This document shows positions 1 through 7,262 of a DNA stretch of 64,000 bases, piece after piece. This DNA is from an uncultured Coriobacteriaceae bacterium (lineage in GTDB: Bacteria; Actinomycetota; Coriobacteriia; Coriobacteriales; Atopobiaceae): NCBI GenBank assembly GCA_902780305.1, contig CACZFB010000002.1, positions 144,343 to 208,342 on the forward strand, given 5' to 3'. A program made the translations under genes and the position numbers. Each line of letters begins with the position of its first letter. Positions within the stretch are counted from its first letter, which is position 1. Under the pieces are notes generated by a model. That model did no database searches and was not told the origin of the DNA. It was given only the letters and a program-made list of their open reading frames with translations.

Positions 1-1
1 C

Positions 2-1099
2 CCGTCGGTGCGCGCGAACATCGCGGACCGTTACAACTGCTCGGGCGAGAACCCCTTTGCTCTCTTAACCCACATCGGCCTTGATTGCCCGGGCGCTGTC
101 CAACTCGTACCAGATTGCGCAGCCCCTCTGGTTGAGAGTGGGTCCGGCAGCCTCATTGAGCTGTCGGACTCAGACCTTGAGGAGCGTCTGCGCCTTTTGC
201 GAGAACGTGCCTCCAGCCCTTGGGAGGCGGGCCGTACGGGACGATGGTCGCTCGGTGGCGCCCAGTCAAAGATGGCTCTCCGATACCAAGACGGACGATG
301 GTATGACTGCGAGGGATCCGAGCCCACGACACATATCCTTAAGCCAGGCGTCATCGGATACGACAACCAAGCCCTCGATGAGTATCTCTGCCAAAAAGTG
401 GCATTGGCAATGGGGCTGCCTGCGGCACAGGTTGAATACCTTGCCTTTGGCTCCGAGCATGCGGTCTCCATCAAAAGATATGACCGCGCCTCAAATGAGG
501 ATGGGACCGTCGTCAGGGTGCACCAAGAAGACCTTTGTCAGGCTCTCGGCGTCGACCCCAGTCGTAAGTATGCCGAACAGGGTGGACCCTCCTCTCCCGA
601 CGTGCTGGCGCTGCTCGGCAATACCGGTGCCGATGGGCCCCGCAATCTGCAGCTTTTTGTCCTGTATTTGCTGTTCAACTACTTTATGGGCGCCACCGAC
701 GCGCATGCCAAGAATTACTCCGTTCTTCTTGGAGTTGGAGGCACGGCCCTCCTCGCACCTCTGTACGACGTCGCTTCCATAGCGCCGTATCAGTCGCTTT
801 CTCCAAGGCGTAGAAAACCGCTTAGAGCGGCCATGTCCATAGGTGGCGAGAATCGTTTTGGCATGCTCGACAGCAAGCATCTTGAGCAGCTCTCGCATAA
901 CAAGGGCCTCGCAGCCGCTGGCATAACGCGCGAATGGATCATGGCGTCTGCCGAACGTATGGCTACGGAAGTTCCTCAGGCACTGCAGGCAGTCTTGGAC
1001 GAAGCAAGCGAAGCTTGTTTGGTTGGAATAAAGAAGGTCGGTCCAGCTCTCATACATGAGGTAAGTGCAAACTGCAGGCGGTTTCTCGAACGCCTCTGA
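2..1099 (+). CDS. HipA-like serine/threonine kinase, 5' end outside window
   Basis: The visible 366 codons match the C-terminal two thirds of HipA-family toxin kinases, which phosphorylate a cytosolic protein target (glutamyl-tRNA synthetase for E. coli HipA). I see the glycine-rich GGAQSK loop (near visible residue 85), the catalytic-loop-like segment GATDAHAKNYSVLL and the metal-binding-like LAPLYDVAS. Family members are usually 400-440 residues with an N-terminal Couple_hipA part. Here the reading frame runs off the left edge, and the GTG at position 8 is probably internal. A HipB antitoxin, if present, would lie to the left. The stop is followed directly by a tRNA-3'-like repeat and an intrinsic terminator. 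Confidence 0.85.
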   Translation, partial: PSVRANIADRYNCSGENPFALLTHIGLDCPGAVQLVPDCAAPLVESGSGSLIELSDSDLEERLRLLRERASSPWEAGRTGRWSLGGAQSKMALRYQDGRWYDCEGSEPTTHILKPGVIGYDNQALDEYLCQKVALAMGLPAAQVEYLAFGSEHAVSIKRYDRASNEDGTVVRVHQEDLCQALGVDPSRKYAEQGGPSSPDVLALLGNTGADGPRNLQLFVLYLLFNYFMGATDAHAKNYSVLLGVGGTALLAPLYDVASIAPYQSLSPRRRKPLRAAMSIGGENRFGMLDSKHLEQLSHNKGLAAAGITREWIMASAERMATEVPQALQAVLDEASEACLVGIKKVGPALIHEVSANCRRFLERL

Positions 1100-1131
1100 G
1101 GGTTCGACTGCTTCGCGGACGGGGGCACCAT
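1100..1131 (+). repeat. tRNA-3'-end-like repeat (T-arm plus ACCA), copy 1
   Basis: The sequence starts GGGTTCGACTGC and ends GGGGGCACCAT, like the T-arm and acceptor end of a tRNA, but no 5' half of a tRNA precedes it. Related copies lie at 2891-2917, 22368-22400 and 23956-23987, each followed by a hairpin and a TTGTTAGGT-like or TTGTTTGGT-like tail. They look like attachment-site scars. This is inference from the sequence only. Confidence 0.5.
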
Positions 1132-1140
1132 GTTAATGAG

Positions 1141-1165
1141 GCTCTCCCTCCCAGGAGAGCTTTCT
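1141..1165 (+). terminator. Intrinsic terminator after the hipA-like gene
   Basis: GCTCTCC and GGAGAGC form a stem followed by TTTCTTGTT. An almost identical hairpin lies at 2926-2950 after the next ORF. Confidence 0.6.
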
Positions 1166-1182
1166 TGTTAGGTCAACCTCTG

Positions 1183-1296
1183 GGGAGTCGAACCCGTGAG
1201 GGCGCAAGGCGCCAGTGGCGCCTTGCGGGCTGAGGCCGAAGGCCGAAGCCTCGGAGCCTTGCCGAAGGCAAGGCGGGACTCCCGCTGGGGGCACCA
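1183..1296 (+). ncRNA. Candidate cloverleaf-shaped structured RNA, copy 1
   Basis: A closing stem GGGAGTC (1183-1189) with GACTCCC (1277-1283) encloses three hairpins: GCAAGGCGCC/GGCGCCTTGC (1204-1226, loop AGT), GGCT-GA-GGCC with GGCC-GA-AGCC (1228-1250, loop GAA, tandem GA mismatches) and GCCTTGCC/GGCAAGGC (1256-1274, loop GAA). The unit ends with GCTGGGGGCACCA. The copy at 2969-3083 keeps every stem although the paired bases differ, which is compensatory change and supports a real fold. Transcription and function are unknown. It could also act as a folded DNA site. Confidence 0.5.
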
Positions 1297-1305
1297 TCGC
1301 AAACG

Positions 1306-1331
1306 AGCTTCCCACAACGGGGAGCTTTTTT
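1306..1331 (+). terminator. Intrinsic terminator after structured repeat 1
   Basis: AGCTTCCC and GGGGAGCT pair around ACAAC, and a run of six T follows. It directly follows the GGGGGCACCA end of the cloverleaf unit. Confidence 0.65.
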
Positions 1332-1474
1332 GTTTGGTTAACTCTAGGGAGTCGAACCCTACGCCCCGTTCCCGTGACACGCTCCACCCGAGGTCGTGTG
1401 CCGAGGCGCTACTTTCGCACCTGGGACAAATACCCTCTTGCCTCGTCCCTATGGCGCCATAACACTTTCAGCTT

Positions 1475-1561
1475 GTATCGCAATAATCCTCGGCTTCATA
1501 CCGCAATATCCCTTGGAAAACTGGCGCAATTATACTCGATTGTATAGCGCAAAATCCATCG
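1475..1561 (+). promoter_or_regulatory. Four iterons of 23-bp period upstream of ATPase 1600
   Basis: The core CGCAAT (CGCAAA in the last unit) starts at 1479, 1502, 1525 and 1548, exactly 23 bp apart. The fuller consensus is TAnCGCAATAATCC. A TATACT box (1531-1536) that could serve as a -10 element lies between units, so a protein bound to the array would cover the promoter. Similar arrays of a different sequence precede the other DUF4143 genes here. Operator function is inference. Confidence 0.7.
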
Positions 1562-1599
1562 GCGTGAGTTACACTTGAATTAATGGAGGAGGGGGACAC

Positions 1600-2880
1600 A
1601 TGCAGTATCTGCCAAGGATTGCAGACAGTTTGCTTGCACGTAAGCTGCAGGCGTTTGGTGCGGTCAACATTACCGGCCCCAAGGGTTGTGGTAAGACTAC
1701 GACAGCTCGACAGCAGGCAAGGAGCGTCGTAGAGTTTCAGGACGAGGATACGCGTGAGGGCTTGCTGCAAGTCGCCGAAACTCAGCCGTCTCGCCTGCTC
1801 ATCGGCGATAATCCGCGACTCTTGGACGAGTGGCAGGACGCCCCCAAGATGTGGGGTGCCGTGCGCAAGTCCGTTGACGACCGTGGTGAGAAGGGCCTTT
1901 ATATTCTTACCGGGTCATCGTCAACAGATGTTGAAACACCGCACACGGGCACTCTGCGCATATCCACACTCCAGATGTTGCCCATGAGCCTCTGGGAGAC
2001 GCGGGAGTCTAACGGCGAGGTGTCCCTAACCGACCTGTTCTCCCACCCTGGCGGCTTTGATGGATGTCACTCGGACCTCACAGTCGATGGCATCATCTAC
2101 GCAATCTGTCGAGGAGGATGGCCAGGCACGCTTTCGATTGATGATGTCGATATACGGTTGGATATCGCACGTGACCTCTTTTGGCAGACCACACACGTGG
2201 ACATCTCGCATGTCGATTCCACACGCCGTAGTCCTCAGCTGGCCGAGGCAATTCTCCGATCGTATGCACGTAACATATGCACCCCCGCTAAGACGGGAAC
2301 CATGCTTGCAGACGTGCAGGCAAACCACGATGTAGGTGAAACGGCATTCAGAGAATACGTCAGTGCGCTCGAAAAGCTTGGTATAGTCGACGATCTGCCA
2401 GCATGGTCACCCGCCATACGCTCAAAGACCGCAATCCGCACTGCGAGAAAACGAAATCTGATTGACCCCTCGCTGGCAGTCGCGGCGCTTGGCATCACCC
2501 CCGAATACTTCAACACGGACTTTAAGACACTTGGTTTCCTGTTCGAGTCACTGTGCATACGGGATCTTAAAGCGTACTCATCGGAACTCGGTGGCCAGAT
2601 GTCCTTCTATCGAGATCGATACAACCTTGAAGCCGATGGCGTTCTGCACCTTTCGGATGGCCGCTATGCACTCATTGAATTCAAGCTCGGATCGAACGAA
2701 ATCGAAGACGGCGCCGCCCACCTGTGCAAAATAGAGAAGCTGGTGCGTCAGCACAACGAACAAGAGCGGCAGGTACCACTGCGCCTGCCCGATCTTAAGC
2801 TCGTGGTAACCGGAACAGAGTATGGATATAAGCGCGATGACGGTGTTATTGTCGTTCCCATAGGGTGCCTTGCGCCGTGA
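1600..2880 (+). CDS. DUF4143 ATP-binding protein, 23-bp-iteron subfamily
   Basis: This 426-residue protein has an AAA_14 domain with Walker A GPKGCGKT (residues 26-33) and Walker B-like RLLDEWQ. A middle helical part leads into a C-terminal DUF4143 half with a PD-(D/E)XK-like pattern (EAD ... LIEFK near residue 360). The biochemical role of this family is not established to my knowledge, and nuclease activity is only suggested by the fold pattern. The ATG has a strong GGAGGAGGGGG site. It stands as a single gene with iterons upstream and a structured repeat directly downstream. Paralogues in the window are at 8206 (full length) and 38008-38736 (broken). The long spread between paralogues and the flanking repeats suggest a mobile module. 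Confidence 0.85.
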   Translation: MQYLPRIADSLLARKLQAFGAVNITGPKGCGKTTTARQQARSVVEFQDEDTREGLLQVAETQPSRLLIGDNPRLLDEWQDAPKMWGAVRKSVDDRGEKGLYILTGSSSTDVETPHTGTLRISTLQMLPMSLWETRESNGEVSLTDLFSHPGGFDGCHSDLTVDGIIYAICRGGWPGTLSIDDVDIRLDIARDLFWQTTHVDISHVDSTRRSPQLAEAILRSYARNICTPAKTGTMLADVQANHDVGETAFREYVSALEKLGIVDDLPAWSPAIRSKTAIRTARKRNLIDPSLAVAALGITPEYFNTDFKTLGFLFESLCIRDLKAYSSELGGQMSFYRDRYNLEADGVLHLSDGRYALIEFKLGSNEIEDGAAHLCKIEKLVRQHNEQERQVPLRLPDLKLVVTGTEYGYKRDDGVIVVPIGCLAP

Positions 2881-2890
2881 GTCCGCTCGC

Positions 2891-2917
2891 GGGGTTCGAC
2901 TCCCGCTGGGGCACCAT
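2891..2917 (+). repeat. tRNA-3'-end-like repeat, copy 2
   Basis: GGGGTTCGACTCCCGC followed by TGGGGCACCA resembles a tRNA T-arm and acceptor end. It sits 10 bases after the stop of ATPase 1600, and copy 1 lies upstream of that gene, so the two bracket the ATPase module in direct orientation. Confidence 0.5.
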
Positions 2918-2925
2918 GTTAATGA

Positions 2926-2950
2926 AGCTCTCCCTCCCAGGAGAGCTTTC
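2926..2950 (+). terminator. Intrinsic terminator after ATPase 1600
   Basis: AGCTCTCC pairs with GGAGAGCT and is followed by TTCTTGTT. It is nearly identical to the hairpin at 1141-1165. Confidence 0.6.
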
Positions 2951-2968
2951 TTGTTAGGTCAACCATTG

Positions 2969-3083
2969 GGGAGTCGAACCCGTGAGGGCGCAAGCGTCCA
3001 GTGGACGCTTGCGGGGTGAGCGCGGAGCGCGAACCCCACGAGCCTTGCCGAAGGCAAGGCGGCGACTCCCGCTGGGGGCACCA
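2969..3083 (+). ncRNA. Candidate cloverleaf-shaped structured RNA, copy 2
   Basis: The closing stem is GGGAGTCG (2969-2976) with CGACTCCC (3063-3070). Hairpin 1 is GCAAGCGTCC/GGACGCTTGC (2990-3012), hairpin 2 is GGGGT-GA-GCGC with GCGC-GA-ACCCC (3013-3037) and hairpin 3 is GCCTTGCC/GGCAAGGC (3042-3060). Compared with copy 1, at least five base pairs are exchanged on both strands while loops and the tandem GA mismatches stay. It ends GCTGGGGGCACCA. From 3084 to 3290 I see only degenerate repeat sequence, including a GCAGGTAGAAC motif that recurs near 24706. Confidence 0.5.
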
Positions 3084-3290
3084 GACCGCGAAGAGTCGAA
3101 CTCGGTTTCAACCGTTATCAGTTCGCTCTGAGAATATGGATGGAGTAGGGCAAAGCGCCCTGCTCCATTTTTTGCAGGTAGAACACCCGTGACCCATTCG
3201 ACGTTCCCACGGGAAACTCGACTGCCCCGGCACCCCACAAGAAAACAAGGCCTAAGATCATCGTTAGGCCTCCTCCGTGGCACGACAACC

Positions 3291-3694
3291 CTAAATTGTC
3301 AACACGCACTTCTCGCCATATCCGACAAGCAGGCTATCGTGGGTAATCAACATCATGTCCTCTGTTTTGGCCTGCGCAATCAAGATTCTGTCAAATGGGT
3401 CGTTGTGCGGCGGCTCTCCTTTTTTCCGCTTCAGGCCGCTGACCGCAAGTACATGCCTGTTTTCTATTACCAGCGGCATAAAGCCTGCTTGAGCACACCC
3501 GCTTACAAACGAGTTACCATCCACGGGCATCGCGGCTGGATTCTTGCTGTGTTTGATCACGATTTCCCACACGGAAGCGCTGCTAAAGTAAACCTCATTC
3601 GCCGGGTCATTGATCCAGGACAGAATATGCTGGGGTAACCTGTCTTCCATGCACATGGACCAAACAGCATATGCGTATCCAGCAGAATTCTCAT
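3291..3694 (-). pseudogene. PIN-domain toxin (VapC-like), frameshifted
   Basis: The ATG at 3694 overlaps the antitoxin stop (ATGA) and opens MRILLDTHM, the usual PIN start with its first acidic residue. The rest of the domain (NDPANEVYFSSASVWEIVIK, then HNDPFDRILIAQAK and ITHDSLL with later acidic residues) lies in the next frame. The change falls near 3660-3675, after the codons for DTHM. PIN toxins of this type are Mg-dependent RNases neutralised by the partner encoded upstream. As read, the gene cannot make the full protein without a frameshift. A sequencing error in one base would also explain it. Confidence 0.75.
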
Positions 3695-3933
3695 AGGCTC
3701 TCACCCATAAACATTGCCGCGATTTCGGCATTTAAATCGTCGAAGTGCTCGTCAAAATCAGCCGGAAGTGAAAAATCAGATTTCCCTGTTCTCTTAAATC
3801 CAGTCTCGTGGGCATCCGGCACAACGGTGGATTCAGAAATACCGCTCAACATTTTTAATAGATCCACTACTATTTGCTGGCTTCTAACCGGCAGCTTCTC
3901 CATCATAATCGCCGCTTGCTGCACCAACGTCAT
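3691..3933 (-). CDS. Antitoxin-like protein of the PIN toxin
   Basis: This 80-residue protein begins MTLVQQAAIMMEKLPVRSQQ and has a helical N-terminus followed by a low-complexity, acidic tail that would wrap a toxin. I chose the ATG at 3933 because GGGGGTGA lies 6-7 bases upstream; an upstream start at 3969 adds 12 residues without such a site. The stop overlaps the toxin start by ATGA, the coupling usual for toxin-antitoxin pairs. I do not recognise the exact family; it resembles short VapB/DUF2281-type antitoxins in layout. Confidence 0.65.
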   Translation of the reverse strand: MTLVQQAAIMMEKLPVRSQQIVVDLLKMLSGISESTVVPDAHETGFKRTGKSDFSLPADFDEHFDDLNAEIAAMFMGESL

Positions 3934-3980
3934 AATATCACCCCCGATTTGCTCACTGACTTCCGACAAATCTGACAGTC

Positions 3981-4145
3981 TGTGCCAACCCCGTCAAGTC
4001 CGACGACTATCCATCGCGAATGCTGCATTCAGTTTCAAGCGCCCCGCAGTCGCAAGGCAAAAAAGGCGCAGCTATCAACTATGCTGGGCTTTGCCGTACT
4101 GTGCGGAGCGTGCGCCTATCCCGCATGCATGCCAAGTCCCCCTTC
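3981..4145 (-). promoter_or_regulatory. Conserved leader element, copy 1 (degenerate)
   Basis: Read on the minus strand it contains GATGGATAGTCGTCGGACTT, matching GACGGATAGCCGCCGGACCT of the leader at 10320-10490 and a related motif at 18550-18720. Those two precede signal peptides of ChW surface proteins, whereas this copy lies before the antitoxin gene and has lost the terminator hairpin. I cannot assign it to a known riboswitch class. Confidence 0.4.
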
Positions 4146-4233
4146 CAAAGTATCTTGTCTCACCTACGCGGTCGACTAGCTCCCAAATGCACTAATGCGC
4201 ATACACCAAATAGAATATATCACTCGGGATGGC

Positions 4234-4260
4234 GTGTCACGGGGACGGAGGGACTGACAC
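4234..4260. repeat. 27-bp GTGTCA...TGACAC element, copy 1
   Basis: GTGTCACGGGGACGGAGGGACTGACAC in outline: GTGTCA and TGACAC ends around a GGGGACGGAG core. Copies lie at 8099-8125 and 33283-33309 in the opposite orientation. Such short palindromic ended elements resemble REP sequences mobilised by Y1-type transposases, but no transposase is visible here. Confidence 0.5.
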
Positions 4261-4386
4261 ATACACCTGCTGGCGAGAAGGGCAGTGTCGAGTTGCATTT
4301 TGCGCTACCCCCCACTCTACCGAAAGCTTACATTGTTTATGATACGCAAATACCAAGCAAAGTGGATACTCCCCATTGCCTGATGT

Positions 4387-4392
4387 TATAAT
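4387..4392 (+). promoter_or_regulatory. Possible -10 box of gene 4428
   Basis: A perfect TATAAT lies 36 bases before the ATG. The -35 region is weak (TGGATA at 4363-4368). The preceding 4261-4386 shows nothing else recognisable. Confidence 0.45.
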
Positions 4393-4427
4393 GCGCGTAC
4401 CAGGCCTTACGGGAAAGAGAGAACAGC

Positions 4428-4979
4428 ATGAAAGTGGTTGGGAAGATCGCAGCGACCGGCATGACGTACGCGAACGAGTTCTTTGGCATCAAGTTCACGC
4501 TGCCCGAGGGCTTCTTTTTCTACGACGAAGGACAGATGGCCGAGTTGAACCAAAGCGTCGGCGAGCTGCAAACCGACGAGGACATAATCGAGGCGCTCGA
4601 AAGCGGCCAGGCGTTCTTCGACATGGCGGCCGCCACCACAAGCGGTTCGACCGTCAACGCCGTTATCGCACATGCCAGCACGCCCGACGTGCAGGCCATG
4701 GATGCCGCCGCGTACCTTGAGTACGCAAAGGCAAGCCTTGGGGCTCAGCTCTCCTCGGCCGGCGCCGAGCTGAGGGACGCCCAGGTCCGCACATACAAGA
4801 ACGATAAGACCGGAGACGAGTTTGTTTCCATGGAGGTTCGGTTCGAGATGCAGGGCGCTCCGATGTGCGAAGAGCTCGTTTGCCTGAAAGCGGGCGACTA
4901 CTTTATTACCATCTCGGCCACAGCGCAGGATCCGGCCGAACTCAACGCGATTCTTCAGAACCTCGCGCTCGTAAAGTAG
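4428..4979 (+). CDS. PsbP/DcrB-like protein of unknown function
   Basis: This 183-residue protein has the look of the PsbP/DcrB-like fold: an N-terminal YANEFFGIKFTLPEGF strand pair, a variable middle and a C-terminal GDYFITISATAQDP strand followed by a short helix. Relatives in Coriobacteriia are normally lipoproteins with an N-terminal signal and lipobox; this one starts right at the mature domain and has no signal peptide, so it may be N-truncated or cytosolic. A TATAAT box and a weak GAGAG site precede it. No enzymatic residues are evident. Confidence 0.6.
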   Translation: MKVVGKIAATGMTYANEFFGIKFTLPEGFFFYDEGQMAELNQSVGELQTDEDIIEALESGQAFFDMAAATTSGSTVNAVIAHASTPDVQAMDAAAYLEYAKASLGAQLSSAGAELRDAQVRTYKNDKTGDEFVSMEVRFEMQGAPMCEELVCLKAGDYFITISATAQDPAELNAILQNLALVK

Positions 4980-5011
4980 CAGGCAAAGGGGATGCCCCTA
5001 AGCCATATTAC

Positions 5012-5722
5012 GTGGAACAAGCAGTGCTCGACCTTGGGGTGAAAATCGTCTTTGCTGAGGTCGAGGATTTTGACAACAGCACAGACAGTCCTGAGTGGGA
5101 GGCCCAGCGAGAGGAGCGGCTTTCCAAGCTGATCGATTGCTGGACTGGCAAGGACCTGCACGCAGACCCCATGCTCGAGGGCTTCCACATACTGCACGAC
5201 CACGCGCACGTTCGGCGCAAGCATAACGTGCCCGCCCCTGTGACGCTGATAAAACTGCTGGTCAAACGCGGCGACGCCCCCTACATCAACAAGGTGGTAG
5301 ACATCTACAACACCCTTTCCATGGAGACGCGTCTCGCGCTTGGCGCGCATGACCTCGATCACGTGGAGGGCGACGTCACGTTGCGCGTCACCGACGGCTC
5401 GGAGCTCTATGTCCCGCTGGGGGAGTACCTGCCCGTACCCGTGGCTGCCGGCGAGTACTCGTACTGCGACGACTCCAACGAGGTGCTCTGCCGCCTTGAG
5501 GTCCGCCAGGTGAACAAGACTGCAACCACGCCCAGGACCACAAGGGCCTTCTTCATCGTACAGGGCAACGAGGCAACGCCCGACAGCTACGTGGTGGACG
5601 CCGCGCAGCGTTTGGTCGAAGAGATCACGCGTTATGCGGATGCATTTCGTGGGCCGCAAAGGGTACGTTTTGCACGCCGCGAAATGCAGGACGTATCGAA
5701 CCCCTGGCAAAGTCGCAGGTAG
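5012..5722 (+). CDS. B3/B4 domain protein, N-terminus uncertain
   Basis: The sequence matches the B3/B4 editing-like domain of phenylalanyl-tRNA synthetase beta chains as found in stand-alone proteins (COG3382). Landmarks are LDLGVKIVFAEVEDFDN at the start, the central GAHDLDHVEGDVTLRV and GELLGE-like LGEYLPVPVAAGEYSYCD, then VDAAQRLVEEITRYAD near the end. The role is probably removal or binding of mischarged aminoacyl species, by family knowledge. The only start with reasonable position is GTG at 5012, without a good ribosome site; the frame stays open to 4865, so a short N-terminal loss is possible. The last 20 residues are encoded by a palindromic repeat and look non-native. Confidence 0.6.
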   Translation: MEQAVLDLGVKIVFAEVEDFDNSTDSPEWEAQREERLSKLIDCWTGKDLHADPMLEGFHILHDHAHVRRKHNVPAPVTLIKLLVKRGDAPYINKVVDIYNTLSMETRLALGAHDLDHVEGDVTLRVTDGSELYVPLGEYLPVPVAAGEYSYCDDSNEVLCRLEVRQVNKTATTPRTTRAFFIVQGNEATPDSYVVDAAQRLVEEITRYADAFRGPQRVRFARREMQDVSNPWQSRR

Positions 5723-5792
5723 AGGGCCTGTCGGAAAAACGAGTGCATTCCGCGTGGCGCAAAACGCACGTTTCGCACGCCGCGAAATGCGG
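5640..5792. repeat. Two copies of a CGAAATGC-bounded inverted repeat
   Basis: Unit 1 (5640-5688) runs from TGCATTTCGTGGGCCGCAAA to CACGCCGCGAAATGCA, so its ends pair. Unit 2 (about 5742-5790) is a near copy (TGCATTCCGCGTGGCGCAAA ... CACGCCGCGAAATGC). Unit 1 forms the last codons of the B3/B4 gene. They may act as bidirectional terminators between converging genes, but no T run follows. Confidence 0.5.
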
Positions 5793-5832
5793 CGCGGCCA
5801 GGTCTTCTCGCGAGGGTGGCCCAGCCCATAGG

Positions 5833-7167
5833 CTACCCGAGCCATCCCGCGGCGTAGATGGGCAGGTACGTGCGGTCCCCCTCCCGCTCCACGTTGCCGT
5901 TGCACAGAACGATGGCCTCCGCAATCTGGTAATCCCCCACGGCCAGAAGATTGCTAAGAGCAACGTGCCGCTTGTACGACTTGCCCGACTTCACCTCCAC
6001 GAGCGACACGTTGCCGGACGCCTTGTCCTCGATCACGAAGTCGACCTCGCCGCGCTTGGAGTTTGCATAGTAGAACAGCCCGTGTCCGCTCGCGAGCAGT
6101 TCCTGCGCGACAAAGTTCTCGTACGGGCTCCCGTAGTTAACGTCGCTCCTGCCAGCAAGCACTTTCAGGCTTGCCTCCCCCGAAAGGCGGGACATAAGCA
6201 GTCCGACGTCGTTGAGGTAGAGCTTGAACGACGCCCTGTTCTCGTACAGGCCGAGCGGGAACCTTGGCTCGTCCAGGCGCAATGTTGGGAGTGCCACCCC
6301 TGCGGCCCCGAGCCAGTCGAAGGAGCTCTCCATGCGCGAGAAGCGAAGGTCGCCCTTATGCACGCGGCCGTCACGGGCGAGCCCGCTGTACTTAAACCTC
6401 TTGTTCTCCTTGTTCAGCTGACCAGGTATCGACTCGTACACGGCCTGGGTGAATCGAATCCCCTCGTTGTCCCTCATGTGCCGCACGATGTCGTGCTCGT
6501 AGAGGTCAAACACACCCTTGTGCGCCCTGCGCAGCGCGACCATGTCGTTCGTGTCTAAGTAGCGCTGCAGCGGTTCGGGAAGTCCACCCACCAACAGGTA
6601 GCGTGCGTGCAGATCCATGAGCTTCTTGTGGACGAAGTCGGGAACGGCCTCGCGCCGCTCGATGGACTCGCGCGCGATGTCCACGACCGACGTGGCGGTG
6701 CCGCACGCGCGGGCAAACTCCTCGAACGTGAGGGGAAACATCGTCAGCTCGTCAAGAAAGCCCACGGGCCACGATCGGATGCCAAAGAGGTCGACGCCAA
6801 GCAGCGAGCCAGAGAAGACGTAGTCGTAGTCGGACCTCTCCTCCAGGAACTTCGCCCACGTGAGTATGTCCCCAAACTCCTGGATTTCGTCGAAGAACAC
6901 AAGAGTCCGCCCTGGCACGAGCTCCTTGTCCGACAGGGCCGAGATGCGCAGAAGGAGGTCACTGGTGTTCCATGCGCCAGATATTACGTCCACGGCAGAC
7001 GGGTTCTCCAAGAAGTTGATCTCCACGAACGTATCGTACCGGCCCCTTGCAAACTCCCTTACCGTGGTGGTCTTTCCCACCTGCCGCGCTCCCGTAACTA
7101 GGAGCCCTTGGCTCGTCTTTGTGCTCGCCCACTTGGCAATCCGATCGGCTGCCGTTCTTGCCAACAT
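5833..7167 (-). CDS. DUF4143 ATP-binding protein, 32/33-bp-iteron subfamily
   Basis: The protein of 444 residues has Walker A TGARQVGKT near residue 26, Walker B-like TLVFFDEIQE, and a C-terminal domain with EVDFVIED ... SLVEVKSGKSYKRH, a PD-(D/E)XK-like pattern. The reading frame extends to a GTG at 7188, but the ATG at 7167 has GGGAGG at the right distance and is preferred. Relatives in this window are at 36138 and 46707. The family is common in anaerobes and of unproven function. Converges with the B3/B4 gene across a palindromic repeat. Confidence 0.85.
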   Translation of the reverse strand: MLARTAADRIAKWASTKTSQGLLVTGARQVGKTTTVREFARGRYDTFVEINFLENPSAVDVISGAWNTSDLLLRISALSDKELVPGRTLVFFDEIQEFGDILTWAKFLEERSDYDYVFSGSLLGVDLFGIRSWPVGFLDELTMFPLTFEEFARACGTATSVVDIARESIERREAVPDFVHKKLMDLHARYLLVGGLPEPLQRYLDTNDMVALRRAHKGVFDLYEHDIVRHMRDNEGIRFTQAVYESIPGQLNKENKRFKYSGLARDGRVHKGDLRFSRMESSFDWLGAAGVALPTLRLDEPRFPLGLYENRASFKLYLNDVGLLMSRLSGEASLKVLAGRSDVNYGSPYENFVAQELLASGHGLFYYANSKRGEVDFVIEDKASGNVSLVEVKSGKSYKRHVALSNLLAVGDYQIAEAIVLCNGNVEREGDRTYLPIYAAGWLG

Positions 7168-7185
7168 GCCGGCACCTCCCTTGCT

Positions 7186-7262
7186 CACAAATTCAAAGAC
7201 GGATATGCGAGTATTTTTACAATTTTAGAGCTTTCTTTACGTGAATATTTACAATAACAGAA
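7186..7262 (-). promoter_or_regulatory. Iterons of 32-bp period upstream of ATPase 7167 (weakest array)
   Basis: On the plus strand TTTACAAT occurs with its CAAT at 7220 and 7252, 32 bp apart, and a weaker ACAAAT match with its CAAA at 7188, again 32 bp away. Read with the gene the motif is ATTGTAAAnAT. Two units are clear and the third is doubtful. Confidence 0.45.

Noticed and set aside
1150..1175. GTTAGGT and CAAC next to structured repeats, recalling integron core sites (GTTRRRY/RYYYAAC)
   Set aside because: Two of the five related units read GTTTGGT, the two core sequences are adjacent rather than at the two ends of a stem, and no integron-type tyrosine recombinase is visible.
2891..2917. 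A tRNA gene ending in GGGGCACCA
   Set aside because: No complementary 5' acceptor strand, D-arm or anticodon arm lies upstream in any of the four copies; the upstream sequence is protein coding or repeat.
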